This document shows positions 44,675-55,156 of a stretch of DNA of 64,000 nt, in pieces (position 1 is the first letter of the stretch; the number at the start of each line of letters is the position of its first letter). The translations under genes were made by a program, and so were the position numbers. The notes below the pieces were generated by a model. That model was not told where the DNA came from, did no database searches, and saw nothing but the letters and a program-made list of their open reading frames with translations. Source of the stretch: Leptospira soteropolitanensis. Its GTDB lineage: Bacteria > Spirochaetota > Leptospiria > Leptospirales > Leptospiraceae. Where the stretch lies: NCBI RefSeq assembly GCF_026151655.1, contig NZ_JAMQPN010000005.1, forward strand, positions 206,993-270,992, read 5' to 3'.

Positions 44675-45886
44675 TTATTCTTTGCTTACCCCAAATTTCG
44701 GCAAAAAATATCCAATATGCCTTCCACCAGCAGGATCAGCAGGATTCGGCTGATTGGGACCAGGTGTCGGAAGTGTCCAAGAGTCCAAATACTTTCCGTT
44801 TGCTGCTATGAAATCTGCATTGAGATAGTAAGTTTGAAAGTCGTTTTCTTTGTGATCAAATTTAATATAATCAATTGGTGAGAACTTAGCAGAAGTTAAT
44901 CCAGGTTCAGTTTGATATACAAAGTTGTTGGTTGCATACATATCCAAGATTAAACTCTCTCTATTCCCTTCAGGTAAATCCAAAACAATCAGGCCATCTT
45001 CATTGTAACGGTCCATTGTGTATTCATCATTTAGGTATTCAAAATCCAAACGATCAGTGAAAGGTGCTGTTAATAAATCCCAAAAAGGATTGTTATTTGG
45101 ATCTGCTAATTCTTGGGCTTCTGTTCCTGAATTTCTATGAATTCGAGGAGAATAGGTAGCATGATCTTTTAGACTTAGATATCCTGTTGTCGCAGAAATA
45201 AAGTAATTAATGGAATTTACTTTTTCAATACTATTGTCAAATGGATAGGCGTTTAAAATATTTCGTTTTCCATATTGCGGATCGGACTTTCCTGTCTCAG
45301 ATTCATTCCACATCACATAGGAAATGTATTTGTTATGGGAATTTGCCAATTTAGAATCATCTAACTCGCACTTGATAGAGCCAATCCTGATCCCAATCCG
45401 ATCGTATTTTCCTTCTTTCCAAGCAAAGGGACTTACATTACTAGATCCACTGACACCGTAAAACGCCTTACCCGAATCAAAAGGATAACTGACTTTCATA
45501 CGTCCGCCGTTCTGATTATCAATCCAATCGCCATCATAAACAAGAGCAGAGGCATTAGAAATCCGTTCTTTACCCGACGCAACAATGCCTTTTTCCCATA
45601 ACAAAATAGAATAAACATTCAATCTTGCTTTTTTACATCCGACAGAATGGTTTAGTTTTCCATCATTTAAGAAACGAGCAGGTAGAGAATTACTCCCACT
45701 CGCCTTAATATTTTTTAGAGAAGCTTGAGCGTTGCCAGAATCGACAATCCGAAAAACTATATTTTTTTGGGAAAGCAGATACAAACCAAGTAACAATTCA
45801 TCCGAAAGATCATTCTTTTTAGCTGGGCCACATGAGACCGCAACTAAAGAAAATAAGGATATTACTAAAGTGGTTTTAATTTGCAT
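44675..45886 (-). CDS. Lipoprotein, unknown function
   Basis: About 403 residues, lipoprotein signal (TLVISLFSLVAVSC) and LLLGLYLLSQ. ATG 45886 has GGAG 8 bases upstream. The body is beta-rich with many Asp, Asn and Tyr residues. No domain is recognised. It follows the 960-residue Ig-like lipoprotein by 5 bases and is surely co-transcribed with it. Confidence 0.75.
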   Translation of the reverse strand: MQIKTTLVISLFSLVAVSCGPAKKNDLSDELLLGLYLLSQKNIVFRIVDSGNAQASLKNIKASGSNSLPARFLNDGKLNHSVGCKKARLNVYSILLWEKGIVASGKERISNASALVYDGDWIDNQNGGRMKVSYPFDSGKAFYGVSGSSNVSPFAWKEGKYDRIGIRIGSIKCELDDSKLANSHNKYISYVMWNESETGKSDPQYGKRNILNAYPFDNSIEKVNSINYFISATTGYLSLKDHATYSPRIHRNSGTEAQELADPNNNPFWDLLTAPFTDRLDFEYLNDEYTMDRYNEDGLIVLDLPEGNRESLILDMYATNNFVYQTEPGLTSAKFSPIDYIKFDHKENDFQTYYLNADFIAANGKYLDSWTLPTPGPNQPNPADPAGGRHIGYFLPKFGVSKE

Positions 45887-45891
45887 ATATT

Positions 45892-48774
45892 TTACTCCAC
45901 GCACTCGTCTGAAATTGGATTTAACAATTTTTGATTTGTACGAATAGTCAGGTTGTCATTAAAAATAAACTCCTGGTTATCGACATCGAAAAATTTTCCT
46001 CTTACCTTCCAAGGATCAGAAATTTCCAATTGATATACTGCACTTGGAGAGTAATCACATCGTGTAATGTTTAATGGCCCACCGTAGTTTGGACAATAAT
46101 AACTTGTAGAAGTAACAATCTTTCCATCTTGGACAGGTGCATTGGTCCATTGAATATCAAAGAAACTCTTTTTAATATTCGCATTGTATTTGTAAACCGC
46201 TGCCTTTCGATTCAAAGTTCCTTTTTCAAATTGAACACGAATGTCCTTATTCGTATAACTCATCGCAACATCCGGGACTGTGCAATATACCGGTACGGAA
46301 TCATAAACTGAAATTTGCTGAGGAATTAAGATACATAGAAATCCATAAGGAATGACCACAGAAAGATTCAAACAAGTTCTGAAATCAGGGTTCTCAATTC
46401 TACGTTCTACCGTTCTCCAACTGCAAATGGAACTAGTTTGGCGCTCATACTTATAAAGTTCCGGAATCTTTAAATTGAGTTTTAAGTAAGCTGGTGGGTT
46501 AGAATTTACATTTTCAAAATCCATCAATCTTGAAAAATTAACGTTTAACTTTGCATTGTTCGGACAATTTACAAGATTCACGTTATTGATCTTAGGCAAT
46601 GAAGGAGTTAACCTGTCTGCTGTTGTAAAGAATCGAGATGTTGCAGTGGTTACGGACGCAATTCCATCAATGTTACGAATCCCAGAAGGAACGGTATACT
46701 CGTATTCCTTGTCACTCAATACTTGGTCTGGATTCAAATAGTAAATGGCTTCGCCGATGATCGGATCGTAAGACGTCAAAATTACATATTGCACTCCCCC
46801 ATCGGAAAGATTTTCCAAACGAAGAGGATTGAACTCGAGAGAGTTCCGATCCATAACATCATTGAATTTTATTTTTATGTTAATACCACTGAAATAAAAA
46901 ACATCCCTCTCATGATCTGGAGAAACGGACGTTACTTGCGGAGGTGTTACATCAGTAGTTCTAAAAGGATGTAACTTTCCCGTTGTCATCGCATTTCCGA
47001 AACTATCCTGAATTCCAGGAAGAATTTCTAATTCATATTCCGTTTTTTCTATTAGCGCGTTTGCCGGAATCTGAACGTTCACTCGGCGGTTTGCATCATC
47101 GTAATCAACAGAATTAATCGCGATTAAGGAACCTGATAGTTTTGCTCGTAAGATAAATTTATTTTGGACGCTCGACGCGTTCAATGCTTCACTAAAGTCT
47201 ACGCGAAAACTAGTGATCGATGGATCCACTCTTTCCCCTTCCGGTAGGATTAAACGGACGTAAGGTGCTTCCGTATCTTGTGTGATCAAAAAGAACTGCT
47301 TCGTTAACACAGCTAACAAATTGCCAGATGTATCCTTTGCCTCCGAAGAAGAAACCAAGAGATATGCCGAATCACTCCGTAATGGTTTGGAAGGATTAAA
47401 GGAAAAAATGGCTGTTTTTTGGTCTGAACTTAGAGAGGAGAAGATGATTTCGGGATCGCCGTAACCAACCAATCCAAATCCTTTTATTGTAGCTGGGTCC
47501 ATCGGTTCACTGAAATGAATTTTGAACTCTGTGACGTTTGGGTTAACGTTTTGTCCTTCTGGTTCAATGGAAGTTACCATTGGTGAAATGATATCTACCG
47601 TATGGAACGCTGTCACAAGCCTATATCCATTTTCTAAATTGCCAATTTCATCTGTAACTCCATTGACATACAAAGCATAATTGGCATCAGAATCGAGGGT
47701 GAATTCGTTTTTATAAGTAACAATTTTTCTGTCTAAGGAAATCGAAACAAATTTCAAGGGTGCATAGAGATTTTGATCTCTTGAAATAAAGCCGGAATGA
47801 ATGACCGTTAATTCGTTTACCGGTTCATTGAAGGTAACTGTAAAAAGGTTCCCTGGTTGCAATGGAAGCACGTTCGAATTTGGAGTTCCTGAAACGATTT
47901 GAGGTGCCGTAGTATCATTGTTATTCGTTGGATCATACGGAAAAGAATCAATGATATTGGGAGCTCCATCTTGATCAAAGTCATCCAGAGGAAAAGTAAG
48001 TCGGAGTGGATCTGTTCCAGGTGCATATTCAGCTTTAACAATGTTTAGGAATGGAAGGAAGGTTCGAGAAAATAAGGAATAAAACCTGTTTCTATTGCTA
48101 AGTTGGTTTATATCATCCAAATAATTACGGAACTGAATTGCAGCCATGCGAATGGCCGCTGAATCGGTAATGACTCGAGCTACAATCATTTCAATATTTA
48201 CATGGAGTGCTGCGTAAATCGAAAAATGGTTTAGTTCTGTAGTGAGTCTTCCAGCAATAGCATCCACACTAGTTTTCTGTTGTTCCCATTCTTTTGTAGA
48301 AGGGTTAAAATAGTAAATTTGGGTGAGTTCATTTTGAATCTGAGATTGTACGGACTTTGGATCGTATTTCGTAGTCAGAGTCACTGGCTTTGCGAATGTG
48401 GTCCCCTCTGGTTCTAATACCAGTTTTGAAGCTACCGGAGTCATTCCTGGAATCTCCGTTCCCTTCATCTCCTCAACCCTCATCGTAATGACTATATCTT
48501 GAGACAATGCATCTTTGGGAATATTTAAAGAAAATGCTTGGTTTTCAATGGTGCCACCATTTTTACCGATGGTTTTCGAAACCGAGCCATTCCCCGAAAA
48601 GAAAACAGAAGCTAATAAAAATTGATTTCTAAACTGCAAAGCTTCCTGTGCTTTATTTGATTGGAAAAGTTTAAAATTTCCCTCTCCATCCATTAGCGCA
48701 GCGCAGGATGCAAATAAAATAGTTGAGAGAATTAGAGTAAAGCTAACGCATACCCTTTTAAAGAAATTTTCCAT
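45892..48774 (-). CDS. Large Ig-like lipoprotein (ZU5-like + SbsA-type Ig repeats)
   Basis: A 960-residue protein with a lipoprotein signal (LSTILFASC). After a ZU5-like domain (GGTIENQAFSLNIPKDALSQDIVITMRV... EPEGTTFAKPVTLT) it has about four SbsA/Big_5-type Ig repeats recognisable by their ends: TAPQIVSGTPNSNV, ISPMVTSIEPEGQN, EAPYVRLILPEGER, TPPQVTSVSPDHER. The last ~250 residues differ and contain many Cys. Surface-exposed adhesion or scaffolding is the family's usual role. First gene of a two- or three-gene operon; a hairpin lies at 48886-48927. Confidence 0.85.
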   Translation of the reverse strand: MENFFKRVCVSFTLILSTILFASCAALMDGEGNFKLFQSNKAQEALQFRNQFLLASVFFSGNGSVSKTIGKNGGTIENQAFSLNIPKDALSQDIVITMRVEEMKGTEIPGMTPVASKLVLEPEGTTFAKPVTLTTKYDPKSVQSQIQNELTQIYYFNPSTKEWEQQKTSVDAIAGRLTTELNHFSIYAALHVNIEMIVARVITDSAAIRMAAIQFRNYLDDINQLSNRNRFYSLFSRTFLPFLNIVKAEYAPGTDPLRLTFPLDDFDQDGAPNIIDSFPYDPTNNNDTTAPQIVSGTPNSNVLPLQPGNLFTVTFNEPVNELTVIHSGFISRDQNLYAPLKFVSISLDRKIVTYKNEFTLDSDANYALYVNGVTDEIGNLENGYRLVTAFHTVDIISPMVTSIEPEGQNVNPNVTEFKIHFSEPMDPATIKGFGLVGYGDPEIIFSSLSSDQKTAIFSFNPSKPLRSDSAYLLVSSSEAKDTSGNLLAVLTKQFFLITQDTEAPYVRLILPEGERVDPSITSFRVDFSEALNASSVQNKFILRAKLSGSLIAINSVDYDDANRRVNVQIPANALIEKTEYELEILPGIQDSFGNAMTTGKLHPFRTTDVTPPQVTSVSPDHERDVFYFSGINIKIKFNDVMDRNSLEFNPLRLENLSDGGVQYVILTSYDPIIGEAIYYLNPDQVLSDKEYEYTVPSGIRNIDGIASVTTATSRFFTTADRLTPSLPKINNVNLVNCPNNAKLNVNFSRLMDFENVNSNPPAYLKLNLKIPELYKYERQTSSICSWRTVERRIENPDFRTCLNLSVVIPYGFLCILIPQQISVYDSVPVYCTVPDVAMSYTNKDIRVQFEKGTLNRKAAVYKYNANIKKSFFDIQWTNAPVQDGKIVTSTSYYCPNYGGPLNITRCDYSPSAVYQLEISDPWKVRGKFFDVDNQEFIFNDNLTIRTNQKLLNPISDECVE

Positions 48775-49091
48775 TTTCGACTCCGAGGTTTCAGCATATA
48801 ATTTTCGTTACTGGTGCAATCTGGTATTCGAGAATCTATAAAGCAATGTGAAAATTGTTTAGAGAATTAAATTTTTATAAAATACCGTTAAAAACGTTTT
48901 GAACTGGATTCAAAAACACTTTTAACGTTCTAATTTTAAAGAACACCGATCACTGAGTAAATACTCACAAATTTCTTAGGGAAATCATAATGATGATAAC
49001 AAATAGTCTAACTATCGCTATATGACAATTTTATAATTTTTCAAAGAAATCTGAGGGTCTTCGCAACACAATACCCCCATCCTTTGTGAAT
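48775..49091. other. Intergenic region with one hairpin
   Basis: About 317 bases with no coding frame. The only structure seen is the hairpin at 48886-48927. The right side is the end of the decayed thiolase. Confidence 0.55.
48886..48927. repeat. Interrupted hairpin upstream of the Ig-like lipoprotein operon
   Basis: CGTTAAAA ... TTTTAACG outer arms and TTTTGAA ... TTCAAAA inner arms around a CTGGA loop, with a small internal bulge. It lies about 110 bases upstream of the lipoprotein start, in the likely leader or promoter region. Confidence 0.55.
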
Positions 49092-50183
<1,092 letters not shown>

Positions 50184-50200
50184 TACCGACTCCTTTTATA

Positions 50201-50212
50201 GTGTATATACAC
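50201..50212. promoter_or_regulatory. MarR operator upstream of the thiolase
   Basis: A perfect 12-base palindrome GTGTATATACAC, 17 bases before the thiolase start. The same palindrome, extended to AGTGTATATACACT, occurs at 50750-50763 upstream of the neighbouring MarR gene, which supports one repressor for both. Confidence 0.82.
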
Positions 50213-50257
50213 CATAAATCCAAAATTTAAAAATAAAGTAGATGCACTACCAGCTGT

Positions 50258-50725
50258 TTATTCTTTTTCTATACCTATTTGTATGCCAGGTAGGTTACGT
50301 AGTTCGGAAAGAATTTGTAAGGTTTGTTTAAATTCAGATTTTCCTAAGTCTTCCATAATTGATTTTTGAATTTCTCTCCAAAGTTCAATTGCTTTTGTAA
50401 GTTTCAGCTCCCCTTTTTTGGTGAGAGCGATACTTCTAACATTTCCAATCTCTTTTTTTTCTACAGTAATTAGACCATCTCGATTCAAAATTTCCAAACT
50501 TCTCTGCAATGTAGTTCGATCAATATCTGTAAGACGTGCCAGATCAGAGATACTGGGATCATTTTCATAAGCGATACTTGCAAGCAACGTAAATTGAGTG
50601 ATCCTAAGCCCAATAGGTTTTAACTTCAAATCATAGTAACTGGTGATTAGCCGACTTGTACGCCTAAGACTTAAATTTAAACAGGACAACCCAATTTGCT
50701 TCAAATCTTCATGAGTGTATTTCAT
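50258..50725 (-). CDS. MarR-family transcriptional regulator (second)
   Basis: A 155-residue winged helix: CLNLSLRRTSRLITSYYD, ITQFTLLASIAYENDPSISDLARLTDIDRTTLQRSLEILNRDGLITVEKKE and the wing NVRSIALTKKG. ATG 50725 has AGGTGA upstream; a TTG six bases earlier is less likely. It lies directly upstream of the thiolase remnant on the same strand, with its palindrome at both promoters. Confidence 0.92.
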   Translation of the reverse strand: MKYTHEDLKQIGLSCLNLSLRRTSRLITSYYDLKLKPIGLRITQFTLLASIAYENDPSISDLARLTDIDRTTLQRSLEILNRDGLITVEKKEIGNVRSIALTKKGELKLTKAIELWREIQKSIMEDLGKSEFKQTLQILSELRNLPGIQIGIEKE

Positions 50726-50749
50726 TTCCAATCACCTGCATTAATTCAA

Positions 50750-50763
50750 AGTGTATATACACT
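50750..50763. promoter_or_regulatory. MarR operator upstream of its own gene
   Basis: A perfect 14-base palindrome AGTGTATATACACT about 25 bases ahead of the MarR start. It matches the palindrome at 50201-50212 in its central 12 bases. Confidence 0.82.
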
Positions 50764-50846
50764 ATTCTTTCAAACAAATAAAAAGAGAATTTTTTACTTA
50801 ATTTACAAACAAAAGAAAGAAACTGATAGAAACTGAAACTGCCATC

Positions 50847-51476
50847 TTAGGAATTTTTTTTGCGAATGATCCATTCGGCAAAAACAAAGTTTATAAACCA
50901 ACCAGCACCCATCATCAAATCTCTGGGAACACCGGAAGGATCTCCACCGACAATGATAAACCAAGGTAAATGAGTAAAAACCTGTGTTCCCGCACCCATT
51001 CCAATCGCATAACCACGAATCATCCAATGGCTATGTTTGGAAATATTTCTTTTTAATATAAAAATAAACCCAACGAATATGCAAATGAACATCCATATTC
51101 CAACGACCAAACGAATTCCAAAAAGCCAATTTCCATCCGTTGGTACTTTCGGATAAACTAGGGTGAGCCATAAACCAGAGAGTGCAGAAACAACTCCCAC
51201 TAATACTAAGAATCTTCCAGAAATTTTATGCCAAATAATATGTTTCTTTCGAAAACCTGGTGCAAATTGAAAAGCACCTAAAATACTAAAGAACACTACA
51301 CTGAAAATATGTGTGAGAACAGGAATCGGATCATTAAAAAACCGTTGGTTTTCTATCGTATAACCATTCCCTGTCATGACTTGATGGAAACGAATGATAC
51401 CTGCAATGGCAGGAATCAAACTTAAGAAAAGAAGAGAGCCAATGATCCAATAGTCTTTTTTTGAAGATGTTGTCAT
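50847..51476 (-). CDS. DUF2306 membrane protein
   Basis: A 209-residue protein with about five membrane helices and the DUF2306 pattern: HIFSVVFFSILGAFQFAPGFRKKH..WHKISGRFLV, HSHWMIRGYAIGMGAGTQVFTHLPW. The conserved His residues could bind haem or metal. The function is unknown. It is upstream of, and on the same strand as, the second MarR gene, but its own frame ends before the MarR promoter. Confidence 0.88.
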   Translation of the reverse strand: MTTSSKKDYWIIGSLLFLSLIPAIAGIIRFHQVMTGNGYTIENQRFFNDPIPVLTHIFSVVFFSILGAFQFAPGFRKKHIIWHKISGRFLVLVGVVSALSGLWLTLVYPKVPTDGNWLFGIRLVVGIWMFICIFVGFIFILKRNISKHSHWMIRGYAIGMGAGTQVFTHLPWFIIVGGDPSGVPRDLMMGAGWFINFVFAEWIIRKKNS

Positions 51477-51584
51477 AAAAATATATAGATTATTGCCTTA
51501 ACAAACGAAAGATCGATCAACCAAAAAAGATTTCCTGGAAAAGTTTTCTGAGAAATGGAATTGGAAAAAACTAATTTCTATCAC

Positions 51585-51779
51585 TTAATGATGAGATTTA
51601 AAAATCATTACCACCATACGAATATTTATCCAAATAAATCTTACCAATTGCCAAGGGAAAAAGGTTCTAAAAAATTTTGTGTTATTATTTGGAAGTGCTA
51701 CAAAATCACCTTGTCTGTAAGATGCACTTAATTCCTTTTGATCCAGAAGTGATAATTCTACAAATTCATCTTGTTTCAT
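51585..51779 (-). CDS. Small protein downstream of flavoprotein
   Basis: A 64-residue protein that is not recognised. The second half is a hydrophobic/basic helix (FFPWQLVRFIWINIRMVVMIF), so it may be membrane-associated. It starts 19 bases after the end of the flavoprotein gene and is likely co-transcribed. Confidence 0.6.
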   Translation of the reverse strand: MKQDEFVELSLLDQKELSASYRQGDFVALPNNNTKFFRTFFPWQLVRFIWINIRMVVMIFKSHH

Positions 51780-51798
51780 ATTTTTCTCCGATATTTTT

Positions 51799-53256
51799 TT
51801 ATTCAGGAATCAACCACCAACCAGGTTTACACTTAGCTTTATACATAAACAAATAATGGAGTACCATCTTGATCCAATGACCAGCAAGCCCTATCTCGCC
51901 CGTAGTATACCGAAGAGATCTACCCCACTTGGGATACTTTTTGAAATCGGGAACAATCGGATAAACTGTCATAGAGACAGCAGTTCCAGAAAAGAAACCA
52001 TTCCCTGCAGAAGCAATACAAGCAGCTCCCATCTCCGCCATAGAAGCTCTATGTTTTAGTTCCTTGGTTTTTGATTTGATTTGGAGAGTTATATTTTGTG
52101 CTACAACCTTTCCCATAATCGCAGAAGGCATTCCAGTTCTTGGTGGGGTCGGAGAAATTTGAATTCCCTCGCTATTTTTCATCACTTTCGAAATGGGATG
52201 AGGAGGCGCAAAAGCAATGCCAATCCCAAATAAATTAGAATAGAATGGCGATTGGTAAGTACTCGGCCAGTCTCTAGAATCCCAATTTTCATATGATTTA
52301 ACTTCATAGTTTGCATCCACTTTCATCATTCCATTGGCAGCAAACAATTTTGCAGTGATATCTTCTTTATTTTTTCCAAAGGCCTTCAATTCTACCCCAC
52401 TAAAGGGAGGAATCAACATCGAAAAGTCAAATCTGACAAACCCATTTTCTCCTTCAAGTGTTGTGTAATAAATTTTGCCTTTTTCAATTTTAGTTACATG
52501 TGCCCTTGTTTTCCACTGTATCCCTCTTTCAGTAAACAATGATTCGGCGAATATTTTATTACTTGTTATGTATCCACCTTGTTCTAAATGCATTCCGCCC
52601 ATCCCAAAATCGCCTAACTCATATTCATTGGAAAGCCAAAGAATTTTGGCGTGATCACGAACGCCAGCTTTCCTTAGTTCATGATCTACGTTAAAAAGAT
52701 ATTCAAAAGCGGCACCTTGGCAAGTACACATACCATGCCCTGTTCCAAATACAAAATTCAGATTTTCACCGTTCTGCATTCTTTGAATCAGAACTTGTAA
52801 TTTTTCATTTGCTTCCTCAGCATGTGAAAAGGTACACACGGAAACAGTATTTCCTTCTTCAGGACCAAGACCCGGTGTGGCAGAGAAATTGAGTTTGGGA
52901 CCCGTAGCGTTGATACAATAATCATAGCTGATTCGATTGATCTGTCCCTTTGTTTCCAGTGCTGTCGATTCGAATTCGAGAAATGCCTGTTCGGATTTCT
53001 CATCGCCTTCCGGGTACAAACTAATGACTTTAGCTTGGATGAATTGGATTTTCGTTTTATCGTAAATAGGTTTCAACGCAAATGTAACTTCTTTTGGTTT
53101 CATTGCACCCACACCAACCCAAATATTGGAAGGAATCCAATTCCAATTGGCGTTGGGAGAAATCACAACTACCTCGTGTTTTTTTCCCAAGTATTTTTTT
53201 AACAACGTAGCAGCAGTATGTCCCGAAATACCAGCACCCATAATTACAATTCTCAT
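51799..53256 (-). CDS. Sulfide:quinone oxidoreductase-like FAD flavoprotein
   Basis: A 485-residue two-dinucleotide-binding flavoprotein: FAD-binding GAGISGHTAA at the N-terminus, the second Rossmann region, and INATGPK. Cysteines are in the TGHGMCTCQGAA segment and SVCTFSHAEE, near where SQR redox cysteines lie. C-terminal part has GEIGLAGHWIKMVLHYLFMYKAKCKPGWW, an amphipathic membrane anchor typical of SQR. ATG 53256 is chosen, with AGG upstream. The upstream region has an unusual ATACCTATACCCC stretch. Substrate is inferred from family only. Confidence 0.75.
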   Translation of the reverse strand: MRIVIMGAGISGHTAATLLKKYLGKKHEVVVISPNANWNWIPSNIWVGVGAMKPKEVTFALKPIYDKTKIQFIQAKVISLYPEGDEKSEQAFLEFESTALETKGQINRISYDYCINATGPKLNFSATPGLGPEEGNTVSVCTFSHAEEANEKLQVLIQRMQNGENLNFVFGTGHGMCTCQGAAFEYLFNVDHELRKAGVRDHAKILWLSNEYELGDFGMGGMHLEQGGYITSNKIFAESLFTERGIQWKTRAHVTKIEKGKIYYTTLEGENGFVRFDFSMLIPPFSGVELKAFGKNKEDITAKLFAANGMMKVDANYEVKSYENWDSRDWPSTYQSPFYSNLFGIGIAFAPPHPISKVMKNSEGIQISPTPPRTGMPSAIMGKVVAQNITLQIKSKTKELKHRASMAEMGAACIASAGNGFFSGTAVSMTVYPIVPDFKKYPKWGRSLRYTTGEIGLAGHWIKMVLHYLFMYKAKCKPGWWLIPE

Positions 53257-53690
53257 AACCAAATACCTATACCCCTATATGTATATTGAATCAAAAAAAA
53301 ATTGCAAGAAATTCTTTTTTGAAAAGATATTATTTTAGATTTTTTACTGAACACAGTTTGTGAATACAGAGCGGATGATGTGGAAAGACAAAACAAAGTC
53401 ACCAAAAGATAGAATTGTTCTAAGTTAGCTGCTCAAGGAAGAAATGGACTAGCATGAGTAAACTGCGCGAGTGCATGTAGAAAAGTTCTCATACAAAGGC
53501 AAAGGTTCGTTTGTGCTTATACCCCTTTCCTTTACATCTATTGGCAACCGATTCAATAACAAAAAGTAAAAATGGAATTTGATTTATTTGTCTTTGTTAT
53601 TCAAACAATCAATCTTTCTGGAAACATTTATCTTTATTGTTAGTATAACATTAGTAATGTTATACATTAAAATTCAATATTTTATATTAG
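53257..53690. other. Intergenic region with one palindrome
   Basis: About 430 bases without a supported coding frame, between the divergent SQR-like gene and the decayed small gene. The only structure seen is the palindrome at 53643-53665. Confidence 0.6.
53643..53665. promoter_or_regulatory. Perfect odd palindrome, possible operator
   Basis: GTATAACATTA and its exact complement around one central G (23 bases). No T-run follows, and the stem is AT-only, so a protein-binding site is more likely than a terminator. It is 25 bases past the stop of the small gene at 53691. Confidence 0.5.
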
Positions 53691-53921
53691 TTACCTAGAC
53701 TTTACTTCTTCGATAATCTCGAGGTAAAAATTTGATCCTAAATGATATACAATTTCCGACTTTCCTTCCCCCATCAAAAACTCTTCAAAGTTCCAATCAT
53801 AGCGATTGGGATCTTTACCTGAATCGAACCAATCTTTAAATACAACTCTATCATTTTCAAGTATAACTTCGACTAAGTGATAAGGTTCCGAATTTCTCCA
53901 ATATCTTTTTTTTTCCATATT
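53691..53921 (-). pseudogene. 3' part of a small gene interrupted by an IS element
   Basis: The frame begins at or before ATG 53918, just three bases inside the flank of the IS, and gives MEKKRYWRNSEPYHLVEVIL and onward for 75 residues. Its 5' part is readable on the other side of the element (55157-55284), and the two frames join without shift (AGT at 55159-55157, AAT at 53921-53919). The rest of the protein is acidic; the function is unknown. Confidence 0.75.
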
Positions 53922-53951
53922 TAGCCTGATTACGTTTTGTCGGACACTTTT

Positions 53952-54794
53952 CTAATTCATTTTTAATTCAAATTTCTCAGGACTCACATAACCTAGAAAA
54001 GAATGTGATCTCGGTCTATTATAAAATACTTCAATGTAATCAAAGAGATTGTTTTTTGCATCTTTTAGATTTTGAAAAACATTGAATTCGATTTCTCTTT
54101 TTAAGGTAGCAAAAAAAGATTCTGCGACGGCATTGTCCCAACAATTTCCCTTACGGCTGTTACTTCTTCTAATACGATTGGTTGCCAAGATTTTACGAAC
54201 CTCTCCAGAACAATAGTTTGAGCCTTTGTCAGTATGAAAAATTATTCCTTTGTTTGGATTTCTAGAATTGATCGCCTGGTTAAGTGCATCGACTATTAAT
54301 TCGGAATCATTTCTTGTGCTTATCTTCCAACTAACTACTTTTCTAGAATATAAATCTAAAATCACACAAAGATACAACCAACCAGAGAAACTTCTAACGA
54401 AGGTAACGTCTGAGACCCAGACCTCATCCTTCTTTTCGACATGAAATTTACGTTGAACTAAATCAGGTGCAATTCGCTTTGAATGTTTCGAGTCTGTGGT
54501 ACTGATGCGAAATTTCTTATCTTGTTTACCCTTTATATTCAATAGATTCATGGCTTTTTTTACTTTTCTTGATCCATAGCCTAGGGAATTTTTTCTGACT
54601 TCATTGAGAATTCTAATCAATCCATAGCTCTGCTTACTAGACTTCCATGTTTCCCTTACGAAATCAATGAAAGCTAAATCAAGCTTACCATTAGGATTCT
54701 TTAACCGTTTAACATAGTCGTAGAATCCTGATCGAGAAACCGCCAAATAGGTCGCCATACTCGTTACTTTAAACTCATTTCTGTACGTAGCCAT
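53952..54794 (-). CDS. IS3-family transposase OrfB (DDE)
   Basis: A 280-residue integrase-fold transposase: WVSDVTFVRSFSGWLYLCVILDLYSR (first Asp), GIIFHTDKGSNYCS (second Asp), and NCWDNAVAESFFATLKREIE (Glu with the K of the DDE/K pattern). It is intact. It is probably made as an OrfAB fusion through the -1 slip at 54839-54845; translation from ATG 54794 is the alternative. Confidence 0.93.
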   Translation of the reverse strand: MATYRNEFKVTSMATYLAVSRSGFYDYVKRLKNPNGKLDLAFIDFVRETWKSSKQSYGLIRILNEVRKNSLGYGSRKVKKAMNLLNIKGKQDKKFRISTTDSKHSKRIAPDLVQRKFHVEKKDEVWVSDVTFVRSFSGWLYLCVILDLYSRKVVSWKISTRNDSELIVDALNQAINSRNPNKGIIFHTDKGSNYCSGEVRKILATNRIRRSNSRKGNCWDNAVAESFFATLKREIEFNVFQNLKDAKNNLFDYIEVFYNRPRSHSFLGYVSPEKFELKMN

Positions 54795-54799
54795 GAACT

Positions 54800-55105
54800 C
54801 TAATCGGGATTTTGTTCCTTTGAGAGCATGGCTGCAAACTTTTTTAAGATAGCGTTTTCCTCTCGAAGTTTCACCAATTCTTTTCGAAGTTTTTTAAGCT
54901 CTTCGCTTTCTTTGATCTGTTTATCTGTTGGGGGATTTAATTGATCTGATTTTTTCAAAAATTCAGCCTTCCATTGTCGTAAGACAAAGTAACTGATTCC
55001 TAAAGATTCGGAAACTTCTTTTATTGTAAACGAACCTGACATGGCTCGTTTTACTGCTTGTTCTTTGAACTCGGGTGAGTATTTTGATCGTCTGCTCATT
55101 TGCAC
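54800..55105 (-). CDS. IS3-family OrfA (helix-turn-helix)
   Basis: A 101-residue HTH_Tnp_1 protein: SPEFKEQAVKRAMSGSFTIKEVSESLGISYFVLRQWKAEF followed by a leucine-zipper-like helix (LRKELVKLREENAILKKF). It recognises the element's ends. The slip motif lies in its last codons. Confidence 0.92.
   Translation of the reverse strand: MQMSRRSKYSPEFKEQAVKRAMSGSFTIKEVSESLGISYFVLRQWKAEFLKKSDQLNPPTDKQIKESEELKKLRKELVKLREENAILKKFAAMLSKEQNPD
54839..54845 (-). promoter_or_regulatory. Programmed -1 frameshift site in the IS
   Basis: On the minus strand the heptamer AAAAAAG lies in orfA as TTA AAA AAG. A -1 shift here enters the open orfB frame without a stop until orfB begins, giving the OrfAB fusion transposase usual for IS3 elements. 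Confidence 0.75.
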
Positions 55106-55156
55106 CTCTTGCTTTTTCTTTGCAAAAAAGGTGTCCGTTTTTATGTAATCAGGCTA

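Larger units (their letters stand above)
53922..55156 (-). mobile_element. IS3-family insertion sequence (IS1500-like)
   Basis: About 1235 bases bounded by imperfect inverted repeats starting TAGCCTGATTAC at both ends, with CGGACAC further in. It holds orfA and orfB in the usual -1 arrangement. Length and organisation match IS3-group elements such as the Leptospira IS1500 recalled from the literature. No exact target-site duplication is seen at the ends, so it is either old or rearranged. Confidence 0.9.

Noticed and set aside
53256..53285. ATACCTATACCCC stretch as a CsoR/CstR-type sulfide operator before the SQR-like gene
   Set aside because: It lacks the matching second half-site; only one arm is seen, so it is not called.
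54794..54845. Frameshift between orfA and orfB as a sign of decay
   Set aside because: The slip heptamer and the -1 relation are the normal IS3 design, and both parts have all motifs.
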